This document shows positions 18,026-26,800 of a stretch of 64,000 bases of DNA, in pieces. Made by a program: the position numbers and the translations under genes. A model generated the notes under the pieces. It saw only the letters and a program-made list of their open reading frames with translations. It searched no databases and had not been told where the DNA came from. The DNA lies in contig NZ_JAAABN010000009.1 in assembly GCF_011516765.1 (NCBI RefSeq), positions 99,871 to 163,870 of the forward strand. The letters run 5' to 3'. The stretch's first letter is position 1. The number at the start of each line of letters is the position of its first letter. The DNA comes from Acetobacter sicerae (GTDB taxonomy: Bacteria; Pseudomonadota; Alphaproteobacteria; Acetobacterales; Acetobacteraceae).

Positions 18026-18423
18026 TATTTACCTGTCTGGGTAAATCGTCAGTAAGAAACACTTCCATAAAATATGATGAGATCTGATCATCGGTCATGC
18101 CCGCCGGGCATCGGCGTGCAGGGAAGTGTCCCGCCTGTGCAGGCGGCGATGTCAGCCCGCGGATGGCGTGTCTGACTGAAACCTGTAGAAGCCAGCGCGG
18201 GTTTTGGGCGCGCCTGGTAGCGATCGCGGTTCTGTGGGTTTTCTCATTTCTGGATCACTGGATGCGCAACGGTGAGCCTCTGAGGGATGCGGGATGCTCT
18301 CCGGCAATCCCTTTCGGCAAAGCTGTCAGGCGGTAATACCGCCGGTCTGACCTTGCTCTTCGACCGTCCGGGAGGTAGAAGCCCGCCTTTGATCCCCAGT
18401 GTTTCCTTCTTCAGGGATAAGTT
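18026..18423. other. Leader region before efp with several hairpins
   Basis: About 400 bases separate tRNA-Pro from efp. TTTACC/GGTAAA (18028-18045) forms a small hairpin just after the tRNA. ATGCCCGCCGGGCAT (about 18098-18112) and CCGCCTGTGCAGGCGG (about 18130-18145) are strong GC palindromes. A short open frame at 18097-18336 lacks any recognisable feature and a ribosome site. The hairpins could be tRNA transcript ends, protein sites or a structured efp leader. Confidence 0.4.
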
Positions 18424-18990
18424 ATGAAACAGCAGGCAAACCTGATCCGCGCGGGCCAGGTCATTGAGCATGACGGCCGTCGCTGGACGGTTCTCAAGCA
18501 GCAGATCATCACGCCAGGCAAGGGCGGCGCGTTCATTCAGGTTGAAATGCGTGACCTGAAGACGGGCAACAAGACCAACGAGCGCTGGCGTACTGCCGAC
18601 ACGGTCGAGCGTCTGATCACCGAGGACAAGGAATACAACTATTCCTACACCGACGGCGAAACGCTGGTTCTCATGGACCCGGAGACGTTCGAGCAGTTCA
18701 TGATCCCGGTCGAACTGCTGGGTGATCAGGCGCCGTTCCTTCAGGACAATATGGTGCTGAACCTGAACCTCGTCGAAGGCGACCCGGTTGCCGTGACGCT
18801 GCCGCCGCAGGTGACGCTCGAGATCATCGAGGCTGACCCGGTTGTCAAAGGCCAGACGGCCAGCTCGTCCTACAAGCCTGCGAAGCTGTCCAATGGCGTC
18901 AAGACCATGGTGCCGCCGTTTATCGAGGCGGGAGAGCGCATCGTGGTCCGCACGGATGACGCCAGCTATGTGGAGCGTGCGAAGTCCTGA
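18424..18990 (+). CDS. efp: Translation elongation factor P
   Basis: The 188-residue, three-domain protein rescues ribosomes stalled at consecutive prolines. The tip loop ITPGKGGAF carries Lys33, the residue equivalent to the lysine that is beta-lysylated (EpmA) in many proteobacteria. Domain II shows TDGETLVLMDPETFEQFMIP; domain III ends with VPPFIEAGERIVVRTDDASY. Length is normal. suhB follows on the same strand after 86 bases. Confidence 0.97.
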   Translation: MKQQANLIRAGQVIEHDGRRWTVLKQQIITPGKGGAFIQVEMRDLKTGNKTNERWRTADTVERLITEDKEYNYSYTDGETLVLMDPETFEQFMIPVELLGDQAPFLQDNMVLNLNLVEGDPVAVTLPPQVTLEIIEADPVVKGQTASSSYKPAKLSNGVKTMVPPFIEAGERIVVRTDDASYVERAKS

Positions 18991-19076
18991 GGGATTTCGT
19001 CCGACACTGACCATCGCCGGGTGCGTTTTCCAATCCCGGCGGTTCCAATTTCCGCTTTCCTACAGGATCAAATGTC

Positions 19077-19910
19077 GTGGCGATGCGTCTTTCTCCCGTA
19101 ATGACCGTGATGCAGGCCGCCGCCGAAAAGGCAGCGAAGCGTCTTCTGCGTGACTTCAACGAGGTCGAGCAGCTTCAGGTCAGCATCAAGGGACCGGGTG
19201 ACTTCGTGTCGCAGGCCGATCTGCGCGCCGAGCGCACGCTGAAGGAAGAGCTGGAGCGGACCCGCCCCGGCTACGCCTTCCTGATGGAAGAGAGCGGCGA
19301 ATCGGGCGGTGACAACTGGACGTGGCGCTGGGTGGTTGATCCGCTCGACGGCACGACCAACTTCCTGCATGGCATCCCCCACTGGGCGATCTCCATCGGT
19401 CTTCAGCGCCGCCTGCCGGACGGTTCCATCGAACTGGTCGCGGCTGTCGTCTACAACCCGGCCGCGGGCGAGATGTTCTGGGCGGAGAAAGGCGTTGGCG
19501 CATATCTGAACGACCGGCGCATCCGCGTGTCTGCGCGCCGTGACATGCTGGAATCGCTGTTTGCGACCGGCATTCCTTTCGCCAAGGTGTCCCCGAAGCG
19601 TCGCCTGCCGTTCGCGCGCGTCATGGGCACGCTCATGCCGCAGGTGGCGGGTATCCGTCGCTTTGGTGCGGCGGCGCTTGATCTGGCATGGGTCGCGGCG
19701 GGCCGTTACGAAGGATACTGGGAATTCGGCATCAAGCCGTGGGACTGTGCTGCTGGCGCTCTGCTGGTGCGTGAAGCGGGTGGTCACTGCACGGACCCGG
19801 ATGGCAACGACCTCAATGACCTTCCCGATGATGTGCTGATCGTGGCCGGTAATGGGCATATGCACGGCAAGCTGCGGGAAATTGTGGCGGATGGTCTGAC
19901 CGCCGCCTGA
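19077..19910 (+). CDS. suhB: Inositol-1-monophosphatase family protein
   Basis: The 277-residue Mg-dependent phosphatase has metal-site motifs FLMEESGE (about residue 70), VVDPLDGTTNFLHGIP (about 87-102) and, near the C-terminus, GYWEFGIKPWDCAAGALLV. It would hydrolyse inositol or related sugar monophosphates; bacterial SuhB also joins the rRNA transcription antitermination complex. GTG 19077 is chosen because AGGA lies 10 bases upstream; ATG 19083 is an alternative. The efp-suhB order is found in other alphaproteobacteria. Confidence 0.92.
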   Translation: MAMRLSPVMTVMQAAAEKAAKRLLRDFNEVEQLQVSIKGPGDFVSQADLRAERTLKEELERTRPGYAFLMEESGESGGDNWTWRWVVDPLDGTTNFLHGIPHWAISIGLQRRLPDGSIELVAAVVYNPAAGEMFWAEKGVGAYLNDRRIRVSARRDMLESLFATGIPFAKVSPKRRLPFARVMGTLMPQVAGIRRFGAAALDLAWVAAGRYEGYWEFGIKPWDCAAGALLVREAGGHCTDPDGNDLNDLPDDVLIVAGNGHMHGKLREIVADGLTAA

Positions 19911-20023
19911 TCTTTCGTCTGCCACTTTTCGAGTCGATCCTCGAAGGCGGTTTTCCGTGGTCCCGGGGTATGCAGTGTTCGCCGCAGGATCATCCGGTTC
20001 ACGTTGTCCTGAGGCCTTTTTGC

Positions 20024-20839
20024 ATGAGCGGTTTGAGAAAGTCTTTTCATAAGCCCGATGGTCGTCGCCTGCTGGTGATGACCGGCATGCTGGCGGTTGC
20101 GGGGCTGATGGCGACCGGTGTGGCTGAGACAGCGCACGCGCAGATCACCACGGACACCTCGGCGCTGGGTGCGCTCGGCGGCGCAGCGCCGGAAAAGCCT
20201 AAAACCGAAGCGTCTCCGGCAAGGAAACCTGTCCACAGGCAGACGACGCCCGCCCAGAAAACCGGGAAATCTCCAGCAGCGACCAAACCGGAGACGCAGA
20301 GCGCGCCTCCCGCCACCACAACGGCCGGGGCGACTCCCTCTGCGGCGAAACCCGCCAAGCCGCCGCCAGCAGCGACGATTCCTACCGCTCCACCGCCGCC
20401 GCCTGTGCTGACGCCCCTTGTGATTCCGGTCGAACTGCATCCTTTCCCGATCCCGCCCGATCCTCAGCCGTCAAAAGACGCCAAGGGCGACGTTGTGCCG
20501 ATCAGCGGTGGGTTGCGGGTGACGTTCGGTGCGGATTCGGACCAGCTCAATCAGGAAACGAAAAACGGTATTCTGGCTTTCGCCAACATGCTGAAAGAGC
20601 ATCCTGATGTGAGGGCGCTTGTCGATGTGACGGCCAGCGGTGTGCCCAATGATCTGTCCCGTCCGCGTCGTATGTCGCTGAGCCGTGGACTGGTTATCCG
20701 GGCTGTGCTGATGAATGCGGGGATTCCGTCAACGCGGATTTATGTCCGTGTGATCGGTCTGCCGAACAAGACAGGGATCGAAACGCCTGCGGACCGGGCT
20801 GATATCCGCCGTTCTGATGAAGCCCCTCCGGAAAAATAA
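20024..20839 (+). CDS. Exported OmpA-like domain protein with proline-rich linker
   Basis: The 271-residue protein starts at ATG 20024 behind GAGG. A signal peptide (MTGMLAVAGLMATGVAETAHA) is cleaved after about residue 40. An Ala/Pro/Thr/Lys linker of about 100 residues follows, ending in APPPPPV, then a C-terminal OmpA-type domain (residues 160-265) with VTFGADSDQLNQETKNGILA and SLSRGLVIRAVLMNAGIP. OmpA domains bind peptidoglycan diaminopimelate; the linker could span the periplasm. The usual R in the NxxLSxxRA motif is seen as LSRGLVIRA. A structural envelope role is inferred. Confidence 0.8.
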   Translation: MSGLRKSFHKPDGRRLLVMTGMLAVAGLMATGVAETAHAQITTDTSALGALGGAAPEKPKTEASPARKPVHRQTTPAQKTGKSPAATKPETQSAPPATTTAGATPSAAKPAKPPPAATIPTAPPPPPVLTPLVIPVELHPFPIPPDPQPSKDAKGDVVPISGGLRVTFGADSDQLNQETKNGILAFANMLKEHPDVRALVDVTASGVPNDLSRPRRMSLSRGLVIRAVLMNAGIPSTRIYVRVIGLPNKTGIETPADRADIRRSDEAPPEK

Positions 20840-20939
20840 GAAGCTCTGTCCGCCCCCGCAAGGAACCAGAGGTCCCTTGTGCCAGACATGCTGGCGACTG
20901 GCGGTCTTTAAGGCGGGTTCTTCTGTGTCCGGGCTGATC

Positions 20940-22337
20940 TCATTCTTCGGGCGTCGCCGCGCCGCTGCCGCCCATTGCCGCGACCAGACTGGAGAGGTGT
21001 CCCAACTCCTGTAGTTCCAGACCGGCAGGCGGTTTTGTGCGGGCGGCTCCCCGCGCCACGCGTCTTGGTGAAACAGCCGTGCTGAAACCAAGTTTCTGGG
21101 CTTCCCGCAACCGCAGATCAGACTGAGGCACCTGTCGGATTTCGCCGGAAAGACCGATTTCGCCAAAGAAGACCGAGCCCGCGCTGGTCGGCTGGCCTGT
21201 CGCGGCGGAGATAATGGCCGCCGCCGCCGCCAGATCGGCTGCGGGCTCTGTGACGCGCAGACCGCCGGCAAAGTTCAGATAGACGTCCATGCCCGAGAGC
21301 TTGAGGCCACACCGGGCTTCCAGCACGGCCAGCAACATGGACAGCCGCCCCGTATCCCAGCCGACCACGGCGCGGCGTGGACTGCCGTCCCCCGCCTTGG
21401 GAGACAGAAGCGCCTGAACTTCCAGCAGGACCGGACGCGTGCCTTCCAGACCCGCGAACACGGCGGAGCCAGCAATGTTGCCATGCCGCTCGGCCAGAAA
21501 GAGCGCGGAAGGATTGGGAACTTCCACAAGGCCGCGGTCGGTCATGGCGAAAACGCCGATTTCATCAGTCGCGCCAAAACGGTTTTTTGCTGCGCGGAGG
21601 ATACGGAACTGGTGCCCCCGATCGCCTTCGAAATACATCACGGCGTCAACCATGTGTTCCATCACACGCGGACCGGCCAGCCCGCCCTCCTTGGTCACAT
21701 GACCGACGAGAACGAGCGCGAAGCCGCGCTTTTTCGCAAGGCGGATCAGTTCAAAGGCGCAGGCCCGGACCTGCGCGACGGAGCCCGGCGCGCTTTCGAT
21801 CGTGTCGAGCCACATGGTCTGGATCGAATCGATGATGACCAGACCGGGCGGTGTGTCTGTTTCAAGGGTGGCGGCAATGTCGGACACATTGATGGAAGCG
21901 GCCAGTTCCAGTGTCGGCGCGTGCAGTTCAAGCCGTCTGGCCCGCATCCTGATCTGCTCGACGGCTTCTTCGCCTGAAATATAGATCACTTTCTGACCGG
22001 TTGCCGAAAGCCGGCAGGCCGTCTGAAGCAGCAGCGTCGATTTTCCGATGCCGGGATCACCCCCCACCAGAACGACCGAGGCAGGGACAAGTCCGCCGCC
22101 AAGCACGCGGTCCAGTTCGGCAATACTGGTTCCGATCCGCGCCGGTGGCTCCGCGCTGCCTTCCAGACCGGAGAAGGTCAGGCGCCGTTTCGACTTGCTG
22201 GCGCGGGAAGCAGTCGGTTCGACCGTTTCCTCAACAATGGTGTTCCATTCGTGACAGGCTTCGCACTTTCCGGACCATTTTGGATAAACAGCGCCACAGG
22301 ACTGGCAGACGAAGCGATGGAGAGGTTGCTTGGCCAA
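20940..22337 (-). CDS. radA: DNA repair protein RadA
   Basis: The 465-residue RecA-like helicase promotes branch migration in recombination. An N-terminal zinc finger (C11, C14, C25, C28 in FVCQSCGAVYPKWSGKCEAC), Walker A GGDPGIGKST (92-101), the RadA-specific KNRFGATDE motif near 252, and a C-terminal Lon-protease-like domain (VYLNFAGGLRVTEPAADLAA) are all present. It is convergent with the OmpA-like gene and close to comEC, which fits a role in transformation as well as repair. Confidence 0.97.
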   Translation of the reverse strand: MAKQPLHRFVCQSCGAVYPKWSGKCEACHEWNTIVEETVEPTASRASKSKRRLTFSGLEGSAEPPARIGTSIAELDRVLGGGLVPASVVLVGGDPGIGKSTLLLQTACRLSATGQKVIYISGEEAVEQIRMRARRLELHAPTLELAASINVSDIAATLETDTPPGLVIIDSIQTMWLDTIESAPGSVAQVRACAFELIRLAKKRGFALVLVGHVTKEGGLAGPRVMEHMVDAVMYFEGDRGHQFRILRAAKNRFGATDEIGVFAMTDRGLVEVPNPSALFLAERHGNIAGSAVFAGLEGTRPVLLEVQALLSPKAGDGSPRRAVVGWDTGRLSMLLAVLEARCGLKLSGMDVYLNFAGGLRVTEPAADLAAAAAIISAATGQPTSAGSVFFGEIGLSGEIRQVPQSDLRLREAQKLGFSTAVSPRRVARGAARTKPPAGLELQELGHLSSLVAAMGGSGAATPEE

Positions 22338-22509
22338 GGAGAGTTACATTCCGAAATGAAGAGAGAGAAACATAAATCGTCACAGTTCTATTTTTAACGT
22401 TTTTAACGCAATTCACGGAACCTGTTGCATTGTCATTCCTGACCAGATTGTTAAATTCCCGTCTTATTAGGCCGATTTACAGGCTTCGGTGAACCAAGGA
22501 GAAAAATTC

Positions 22510-22950
22510 GTGGCACGAGCCAGTGTGATGAAGGCAGCGAAAGCAGGGAAAACACGGTCATCAGCGACGAAGCCCGCCAGGGCTCCGGTCAGAGCGGCTG
22601 CACCGAGAAAAAGTCGTGCCCGCAAGGAAGACCTTCTCTCAGAGGTTGAAGTCGAAGTCGTGGAAACGCCCGCTGAGGTCGTCGTTCCAGTCAAGGTCGC
22701 TCCCGTGCCGGAAGCTCTGTATTTCGACGCTGAATGGTATCTTGAAACCTATCCGGACGTGGCTGGCGCAGGCATCGACCCGGCGACACACTATCAGATG
22801 AACGGCTTCCGTGAAGGTCGCAATCCCAACGCGGCGTTTGACGGCAAGGCTTATCTCGCAGCCAACCCCGATCTTGAGGGATATTCCGAAGATCTCTTCG
22901 CGCATTACGTCTTTTTCGGTGCGTCCGAGGGACGTCGCATCAAACCCTGA
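22510..22950 (+). CDS. Small basic protein with tandem YLETYPDV-type repeats
   Basis: The 146-residue protein starts at GTG 22510 with AAGGAG 8 bases upstream; a GTG 7 codons earlier would overlap that ribosome site. The first 50 residues are Lys/Arg/Ala rich, followed by an acidic/Val stretch. The C-terminal 75 residues hold two copies of a unit: FDAEWYLETYPDVAGAGIDP with HYQMNGFREGRNPN, then FDGKAYLAANPDLEGYSEDL with HYVFFGASEGRRI. Such units occur in large secreted and glycosyltransferase-linked proteins, where function is unknown. The basic head resembles tails on the proteins at 4504-5643 and 5808-7184. Confidence 0.8.
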   Translation: MARASVMKAAKAGKTRSSATKPARAPVRAAAPRKSRARKEDLLSEVEVEVVETPAEVVVPVKVAPVPEALYFDAEWYLETYPDVAGAGIDPATHYQMNGFREGRNPNAAFDGKAYLAANPDLEGYSEDLFAHYVFFGASEGRRIKP

Positions 22951-23022
22951 GACGGCGAAGCCTGTCGAACTGTGCTGACGGTGGAATGCGTTTTCCCGGC
23001 ACATCTTGGCGGCCAGCGTAAA

Positions 23023-23051
23023 AGCCTGCACATAGAGTGCGGGCTTTTTTT
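23023..23051 (+). terminator. Rho-independent terminator before comEC
   Basis: AGCCTGCAC (23023-23031) pairs with GTGCGGGCT (23037-23045), one G-T pair, followed by TTTTTT. It ends the small repeat-protein transcript about 20 bases before the comEC start. Confidence 0.85.
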
Positions 23052-23071
23052 GTTTCAGGAGTAGCGAGCCG

Positions 23072-25243
23072 GTGAAGGGCGTACTGACCCGTTTTCAGAC
23101 GCTGCTTCTCACGGAACGTCACAGGCTGCCGCTGTGGTTGCCGGTTTTCATCGCCCTCGGCGTGCTCGCCTATTTCCAGCCGCTCACGGAACCTGCTGTC
23201 TGGTGGGCTCTGGGTGGCTGCCTTCTTTCTGCGCCTCTCCTCATATTGGGCTGGCGCCGGCTGGATGGGCGGGTGTCCGGCTGCGTGCTGCTGTGCCTGA
23301 GCCTCGGTTTTCTGGCGGCATGGGGTGAGAACCATCGTGCGTCCCCCATGCCGGAACTGCCCCGACGCGCCGTCATCCTCACCGGTCATGTTCAGGCCGT
23401 GGATATGCTGCCTGCCCGTGCGGAGGGTGCGCCGGGCGGACGGCGGGTCACCCTATCGGAGGTGCGCTTCGAGACATGGCTTGACGAAGGCATGGCTCCC
23501 CTGAAGCGGACGTTGCGTATCCGATTGCGCGATGATGATCCGCTGGTCTTCGGGCCGGGAAATGACCTGCGCATCAGGGCTCTGCTGGAAGCGCCGCCTT
23601 TTCCTGTCATGCCGGGTGCAAGAGATCTGCAACGGGAAGCGTGGTTCGGGAAGCAGGCAGGAACCGGCCGGGCGCTGGGTCCTGCGACACTGGCTGATGA
23701 GGATGGAAAGATCGCGGCCACCACAGCCCTCGAGCGTATGCGGGAGGCGATCGCCGCCCGTATCGCCGTCGTGCTGCCCGGATCGGATGGCGCGATCGCC
23801 TCGACGCTTCTGGTCGGTCTGTCGGGAGGCATCGCTGCGAAAGACCGTGAGGCGTTCTCGGTATCCGGTCTGTCGCATCTTCTGGCGGTCGCGGGGCTGC
23901 ATCTGGGCATCGTGATGGGGCTTGTGGTCACGACTGTCCGTTACGGTCTCGCCTCCATTGAATGGACGGCGCTTCGTTGGCCATGCAAGGAAATCGCGGT
24001 GATCTGCGGCCTGCTGGGCGGCATGGTCTATGTGCTGATGACGGGCATGCATCTGCCCGCCCTGCGCAGTCTGATCATGGCCTGTCTGGTCGTGCTGGCG
24101 CTTGTCACGGGGCGGAACGCCGCCTCCATGCGGGGACTGGCGGTCGCGGCGACGGTTCTGCTGCTGACGGGACCGGCGGTCATTCTGGGCGTTCCGTTCC
24201 AGATGTCCTTCGCGGCGGTGATGGCGCTGATTGCGGGCTATGAAGTGCTGCGGGTTCCATTGAGGCGACTGCACGGCGAGGGAACGGTGAGTCGTCGTTT
24301 TCTGGTGCATGTCACGACGCTTGCCCTGACCAGTCTGCTGGCGGGCACGGCTACGCTTCCTGTCTCCATGGCGCATTTTGGCGAGATCCAGCCGTTCTTT
24401 GTCGTAGCCAATCTGCTTGCCGTGCCGATGACGGCGCTCTGGGTGATGCCTGCGGGGCTGCTCGCTGTTCTGCTGATGCCGTTGCATCTTGAGCGCTGGG
24501 CGCTGGATGTCATGGGCTGGGGCGTGGACGGCGTCATCTGGCTCGCCGACACGGTCGCCCGCTGGCCTGCAGCCCGAATCGCCGTGCCGATGACGCCCGG
24601 CTGGGGACTGGCGCTGTTTCTTTTCGGTCTCTGCTGGCTGTGTCTGTGGAGTCGGAAATGGCGGCTGCTCGGCATTGCCCCGATGCTTGTCGGGTTCCTG
24701 ACGCCCTTTTTTCATTCCTTGCCGGACGTGGTCATCACACCCGATGGCGGGCTTGTTGCAGTGCGTGAGGGCGATCAGTTGCTGATGAGCGGTCAGTCCC
24801 GTAACGCCTGGTTTGAACGACGGGCGCTGGAGCAGGCTTTCGCGCGACCGGTTGTCAGCCTGCCGCTGCATGGCGAGACAGCGAGTGGCGACCTTACCTG
24901 CGGCGAGGACGGGGCCTCGGGCGTCTGTGTTCTCACGCGTGGGAAACATTCCGTTCTGCTTCGCGTGGAGGATACGACGGATGGTCAGGCCATCCTGCCT
25001 TCGGAGGTCTGTCAGGGAATGGATCTCTTTGTGGCGGTGTCTCCGGCGCGATCATCCTGTCAGGGCGTGCCGACCATTGATCGGTTCACCGTCTGGCGGG
25101 AGGGAGCCGTGGCGGTCCGGATGACGGATTCGGGCGTGAAGACCGTATCTGACCGACAATGGAGCGGCGACCGGCTCTGGGTCATGCGGCCGGGGCGGCA
25201 TGGAGTGCCGAATCTGCCTTTGGCGAAAGAGGATGAGCGTTAA
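23072..25243 (+). CDS. comEC: ComEC/Rec2-type DNA uptake channel
   Basis: The 723-residue polytopic membrane protein starts at GTG behind CAGGAG. Two or three membrane helices and an oligosaccharide-binding-like soluble part (residues 95-200) precede the Competence domain (about 225-490), with SGLSHLLAVAGLHLGIVMGL as its hallmark, a HMHLPALRSLIMA-type helix and many further helices. The C-terminal 190 residues hold only a remnant-like soluble part (VVITPDGGLVAVREGDQLLM) with no HxHxDH metallo-beta-lactamase motif, as in other alphaproteobacterial ComEC. It would carry single-stranded DNA across the inner membrane during transformation. Confidence 0.9.
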   Translation: MKGVLTRFQTLLLTERHRLPLWLPVFIALGVLAYFQPLTEPAVWWALGGCLLSAPLLILGWRRLDGRVSGCVLLCLSLGFLAAWGENHRASPMPELPRRAVILTGHVQAVDMLPARAEGAPGGRRVTLSEVRFETWLDEGMAPLKRTLRIRLRDDDPLVFGPGNDLRIRALLEAPPFPVMPGARDLQREAWFGKQAGTGRALGPATLADEDGKIAATTALERMREAIAARIAVVLPGSDGAIASTLLVGLSGGIAAKDREAFSVSGLSHLLAVAGLHLGIVMGLVVTTVRYGLASIEWTALRWPCKEIAVICGLLGGMVYVLMTGMHLPALRSLIMACLVVLALVTGRNAASMRGLAVAATVLLLTGPAVILGVPFQMSFAAVMALIAGYEVLRVPLRRLHGEGTVSRRFLVHVTTLALTSLLAGTATLPVSMAHFGEIQPFFVVANLLAVPMTALWVMPAGLLAVLLMPLHLERWALDVMGWGVDGVIWLADTVARWPAARIAVPMTPGWGLALFLFGLCWLCLWSRKWRLLGIAPMLVGFLTPFFHSLPDVVITPDGGLVAVREGDQLLMSGQSRNAWFERRALEQAFARPVVSLPLHGETASGDLTCGEDGASGVCVLTRGKHSVLLRVEDTTDGQAILPSEVCQGMDLFVAVSPARSSCQGVPTIDRFTVWREGAVAVRMTDSGVKTVSDRQWSGDRLWVMRPGRHGVPNLPLAKEDER

Positions 25244-25497
25244 TCGTCAGGTTCAGGCAGCCGTCATGGTGCAGGGGGGCTTTGTTTGCGGCGTTCGAGG
25301 CAAAATCCTGAGGAGCGTCTTTGCAAACGTCCGGCTTATACGAACTTCGCCCTCCCTCGGCGTGTGCCCTATCATAGCGTTTCAGCTGCATTTTTCTTTG
25401 AAACAGAAAATTCTGTTGAGGCCCGGCCCGCTTTTCAGGATGTCTGATCGGGTAGGCGTATGCAGATTTTACCGGAAACTGTGCGGTTTTTAATTGC

Positions 25498-25518
25498 AAT
25501 TAAGAATGGTTCTCAATT
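25498..25518 (+). promoter_or_regulatory. Fur-like palindromic operator
   Basis: AATTAAGAA-TGG-TTCTCAATT is an inverted repeat matching in 8 of 9 positions and shaped like the Fur box. A second palindrome TTAATTGCAATTAA (25490-25503) overlaps it. It lies 50 bases before the start of the unknown gene at 25569. The upstream 250 bases to comEC hold no recognisable gene. Confidence 0.55.
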
Positions 25519-25568
25519 AAAGAGAGTTCAGCAAGACAGGAGGCGGACCTCCCGGGTCCGAAGGTGCC

Positions 25569-26204
25569 ATGAACGCGACTTCCGATACTCTGACTGAACT
25601 TTCCGGTGACGAACGGGTAGCTGTGTGGATGCTGCGGTATCTCGCAGGCCCAGGACGCCCATGCTGCCGCCTTGGAACAGGAGGCTGGGGCGACATGTTC
25701 TTCCGCCAGGATCTTGAGGCGCTGGGTTCTGCATTCCGACATGCTCTGGACCGGTGCTCAGGTTTTGGCATGAATCCTCTGGATGTGCGTATGCGGGAAT
25801 GCGGGTCTGTCAGCCTGACAGAAATGAACCTGCTTGACGCCGCCGCCCTCGCCCAGAAAGGGGATGAACGCGGCATGAAGGCTGTGCTGAACAGGGTTTT
25901 TCCCCAGCATCACGTCGTAACATCCTTTGCGACGGCGATGGTGCAGCTTGGCGCCTGTCTGGCGTCGGCGGGCTTCTGGCTGCTGAGCCGGGCCTGTGTG
26001 CGGGATGACGTGACGCCCGACGGACAGGCGCAGCCCGGAAAAGCCCGGCCTGTGCAGAGGACGCATCCTGTCGCAGAGGCAGGCAGACCGGTGGCGGCAG
26101 CGTCTCTGGTGACGCTGTCCCGCTGGCGGAACAATGACATGGCGGTGGGGCAGGTGCTCTGGCCGGTCATGGAACGCAGACACGGACTTCCGGCGGGTGC
26201 CTGA
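25569..26204 (+). CDS. Hypothetical protein behind a Fur-like box
   Basis: The 211-residue protein starts at ATG 25569 with AAGG just upstream. No domain is recognised. It has a His/Cys-scattered N-terminal half (LRYLAGPGRPCCRLGTGG, RHALDRCSGFG), a mostly helical middle (MNLLDAAALAQKGDERGMKA) with one hydrophobic stretch TAMVQLGACLASAGFWLLS near 116-134, and a variable tail. No signal peptide is seen. The iron-box-like palindrome upstream and convergent bacterioferritin downstream suggest an iron-linked role; this is inference. Confidence 0.7.
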   Translation: MNATSDTLTELSGDERVAVWMLRYLAGPGRPCCRLGTGGWGDMFFRQDLEALGSAFRHALDRCSGFGMNPLDVRMRECGSVSLTEMNLLDAAALAQKGDERGMKAVLNRVFPQHHVVTSFATAMVQLGACLASAGFWLLSRACVRDDVTPDGQAQPGKARPVQRTHPVAEAGRPVAAASLVTLSRWRNNDMAVGQVLWPVMERRHGLPAGA

Positions 26205-26243
26205 AAAGCCGACAGGCCGGGAAGAAAGCTCTCCCCGGCCTGT
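26203..26243 (-). terminator. Terminator of bfr, shared with the convergent gene
   Basis: On the minus strand ACAGGCCGGG and CCCGGCCTGT form a 10-bp stem around GAGAGCTTTCTT, then CGGCTTTTC. It sits about 70 bases after the bfr stop and right after the convergent gene's stop, so it may serve both directions. Confidence 0.65.
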
Positions 26244-26314
26244 TGGAATGTATCCCGGTCGCGTCACCGCTCCATGCGGAGTGAGGCGGGACCGGATGGC
26301 TTCTGAGATTACTC

Positions 26315-26800
26315 TCAGCCCTCGTTGGCGGGGCCGGAGTTGAGCTGGATGTAGTTCTCGATGCCGACCTGCTTGATCAGGTCAAACTGGCGGTCGATGA
26401 AGTCTTCATGCTCTTCCTCGTTGTCGAGGATCTTGAGCAGCAGGTCACGGGAGACGTAGTCGCGGACGCTCTCGCAATACGCGATGCCTTCACGCAGGTC
26501 GCCGAGGGCCTTTTCTTCCAGCTTCAGGTCGCATTCAAGGATTTCCTTGACGCTCTGGCCGATCAGAATGGTGTTGTAGCGCTGCACGTTCGGCAGGCCG
26601 CCGAGATACAGGATGCGCTCGATCAGCCAGTCGGCGTGACGCATTTCCTCGATGGACTCTTCGTATTCCTTCTTGCCCAGCAGGGTTACGCCCCAGTGGT
26701 TCAGTGTGCGGGCGTGCAGGAAATACTGGTTGATCGCCGTCAGCTCGTTGGTGAGCTGGATGTTCAGGTGTTCGATAACCTTCGGGTCTTTGATGGCCAT
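26315..26800 (-). CDS. bfr: Bacterioferritin
   Basis: The 161-residue four-helix iron-storage protein forms a 24-mer shell. The ferroxidase ligands are in place (E19, E52, H55 in EEMRHADW, E95, and EEEHEDF with the later Glu and His), and Met53 (equivalent of Met52) can bind heme between two subunits. It oxidises Fe(II) and stores it, limiting Fenton chemistry, useful in a strongly aerobic cell. It lies alone, with an inverted repeat about 100 bases upstream. Confidence 0.97.
   Translation of the reverse strand: MAIKDPKVIEHLNIQLTNELTAINQYFLHARTLNHWGVTLLGKKEYEESIEEMRHADWLIERILYLGGLPNVQRYNTILIGQSVKEILECDLKLEEKALGDLREGIAYCESVRDYVSRDLLLKILDNEEEHEDFIDRQFDLIKQVGIENYIQLNSGPANEG

Noticed and set aside
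18097..18336. 79-codon frame in the efp leader
   Set aside because: No ribosome site, no motif, and it includes strong hairpins; better treated as leader sequence.
25182..25499. Minus-strand frame between comEC and the Fur-like box
   Set aside because: Overlaps the comEC end and has no family features or ribosome site.
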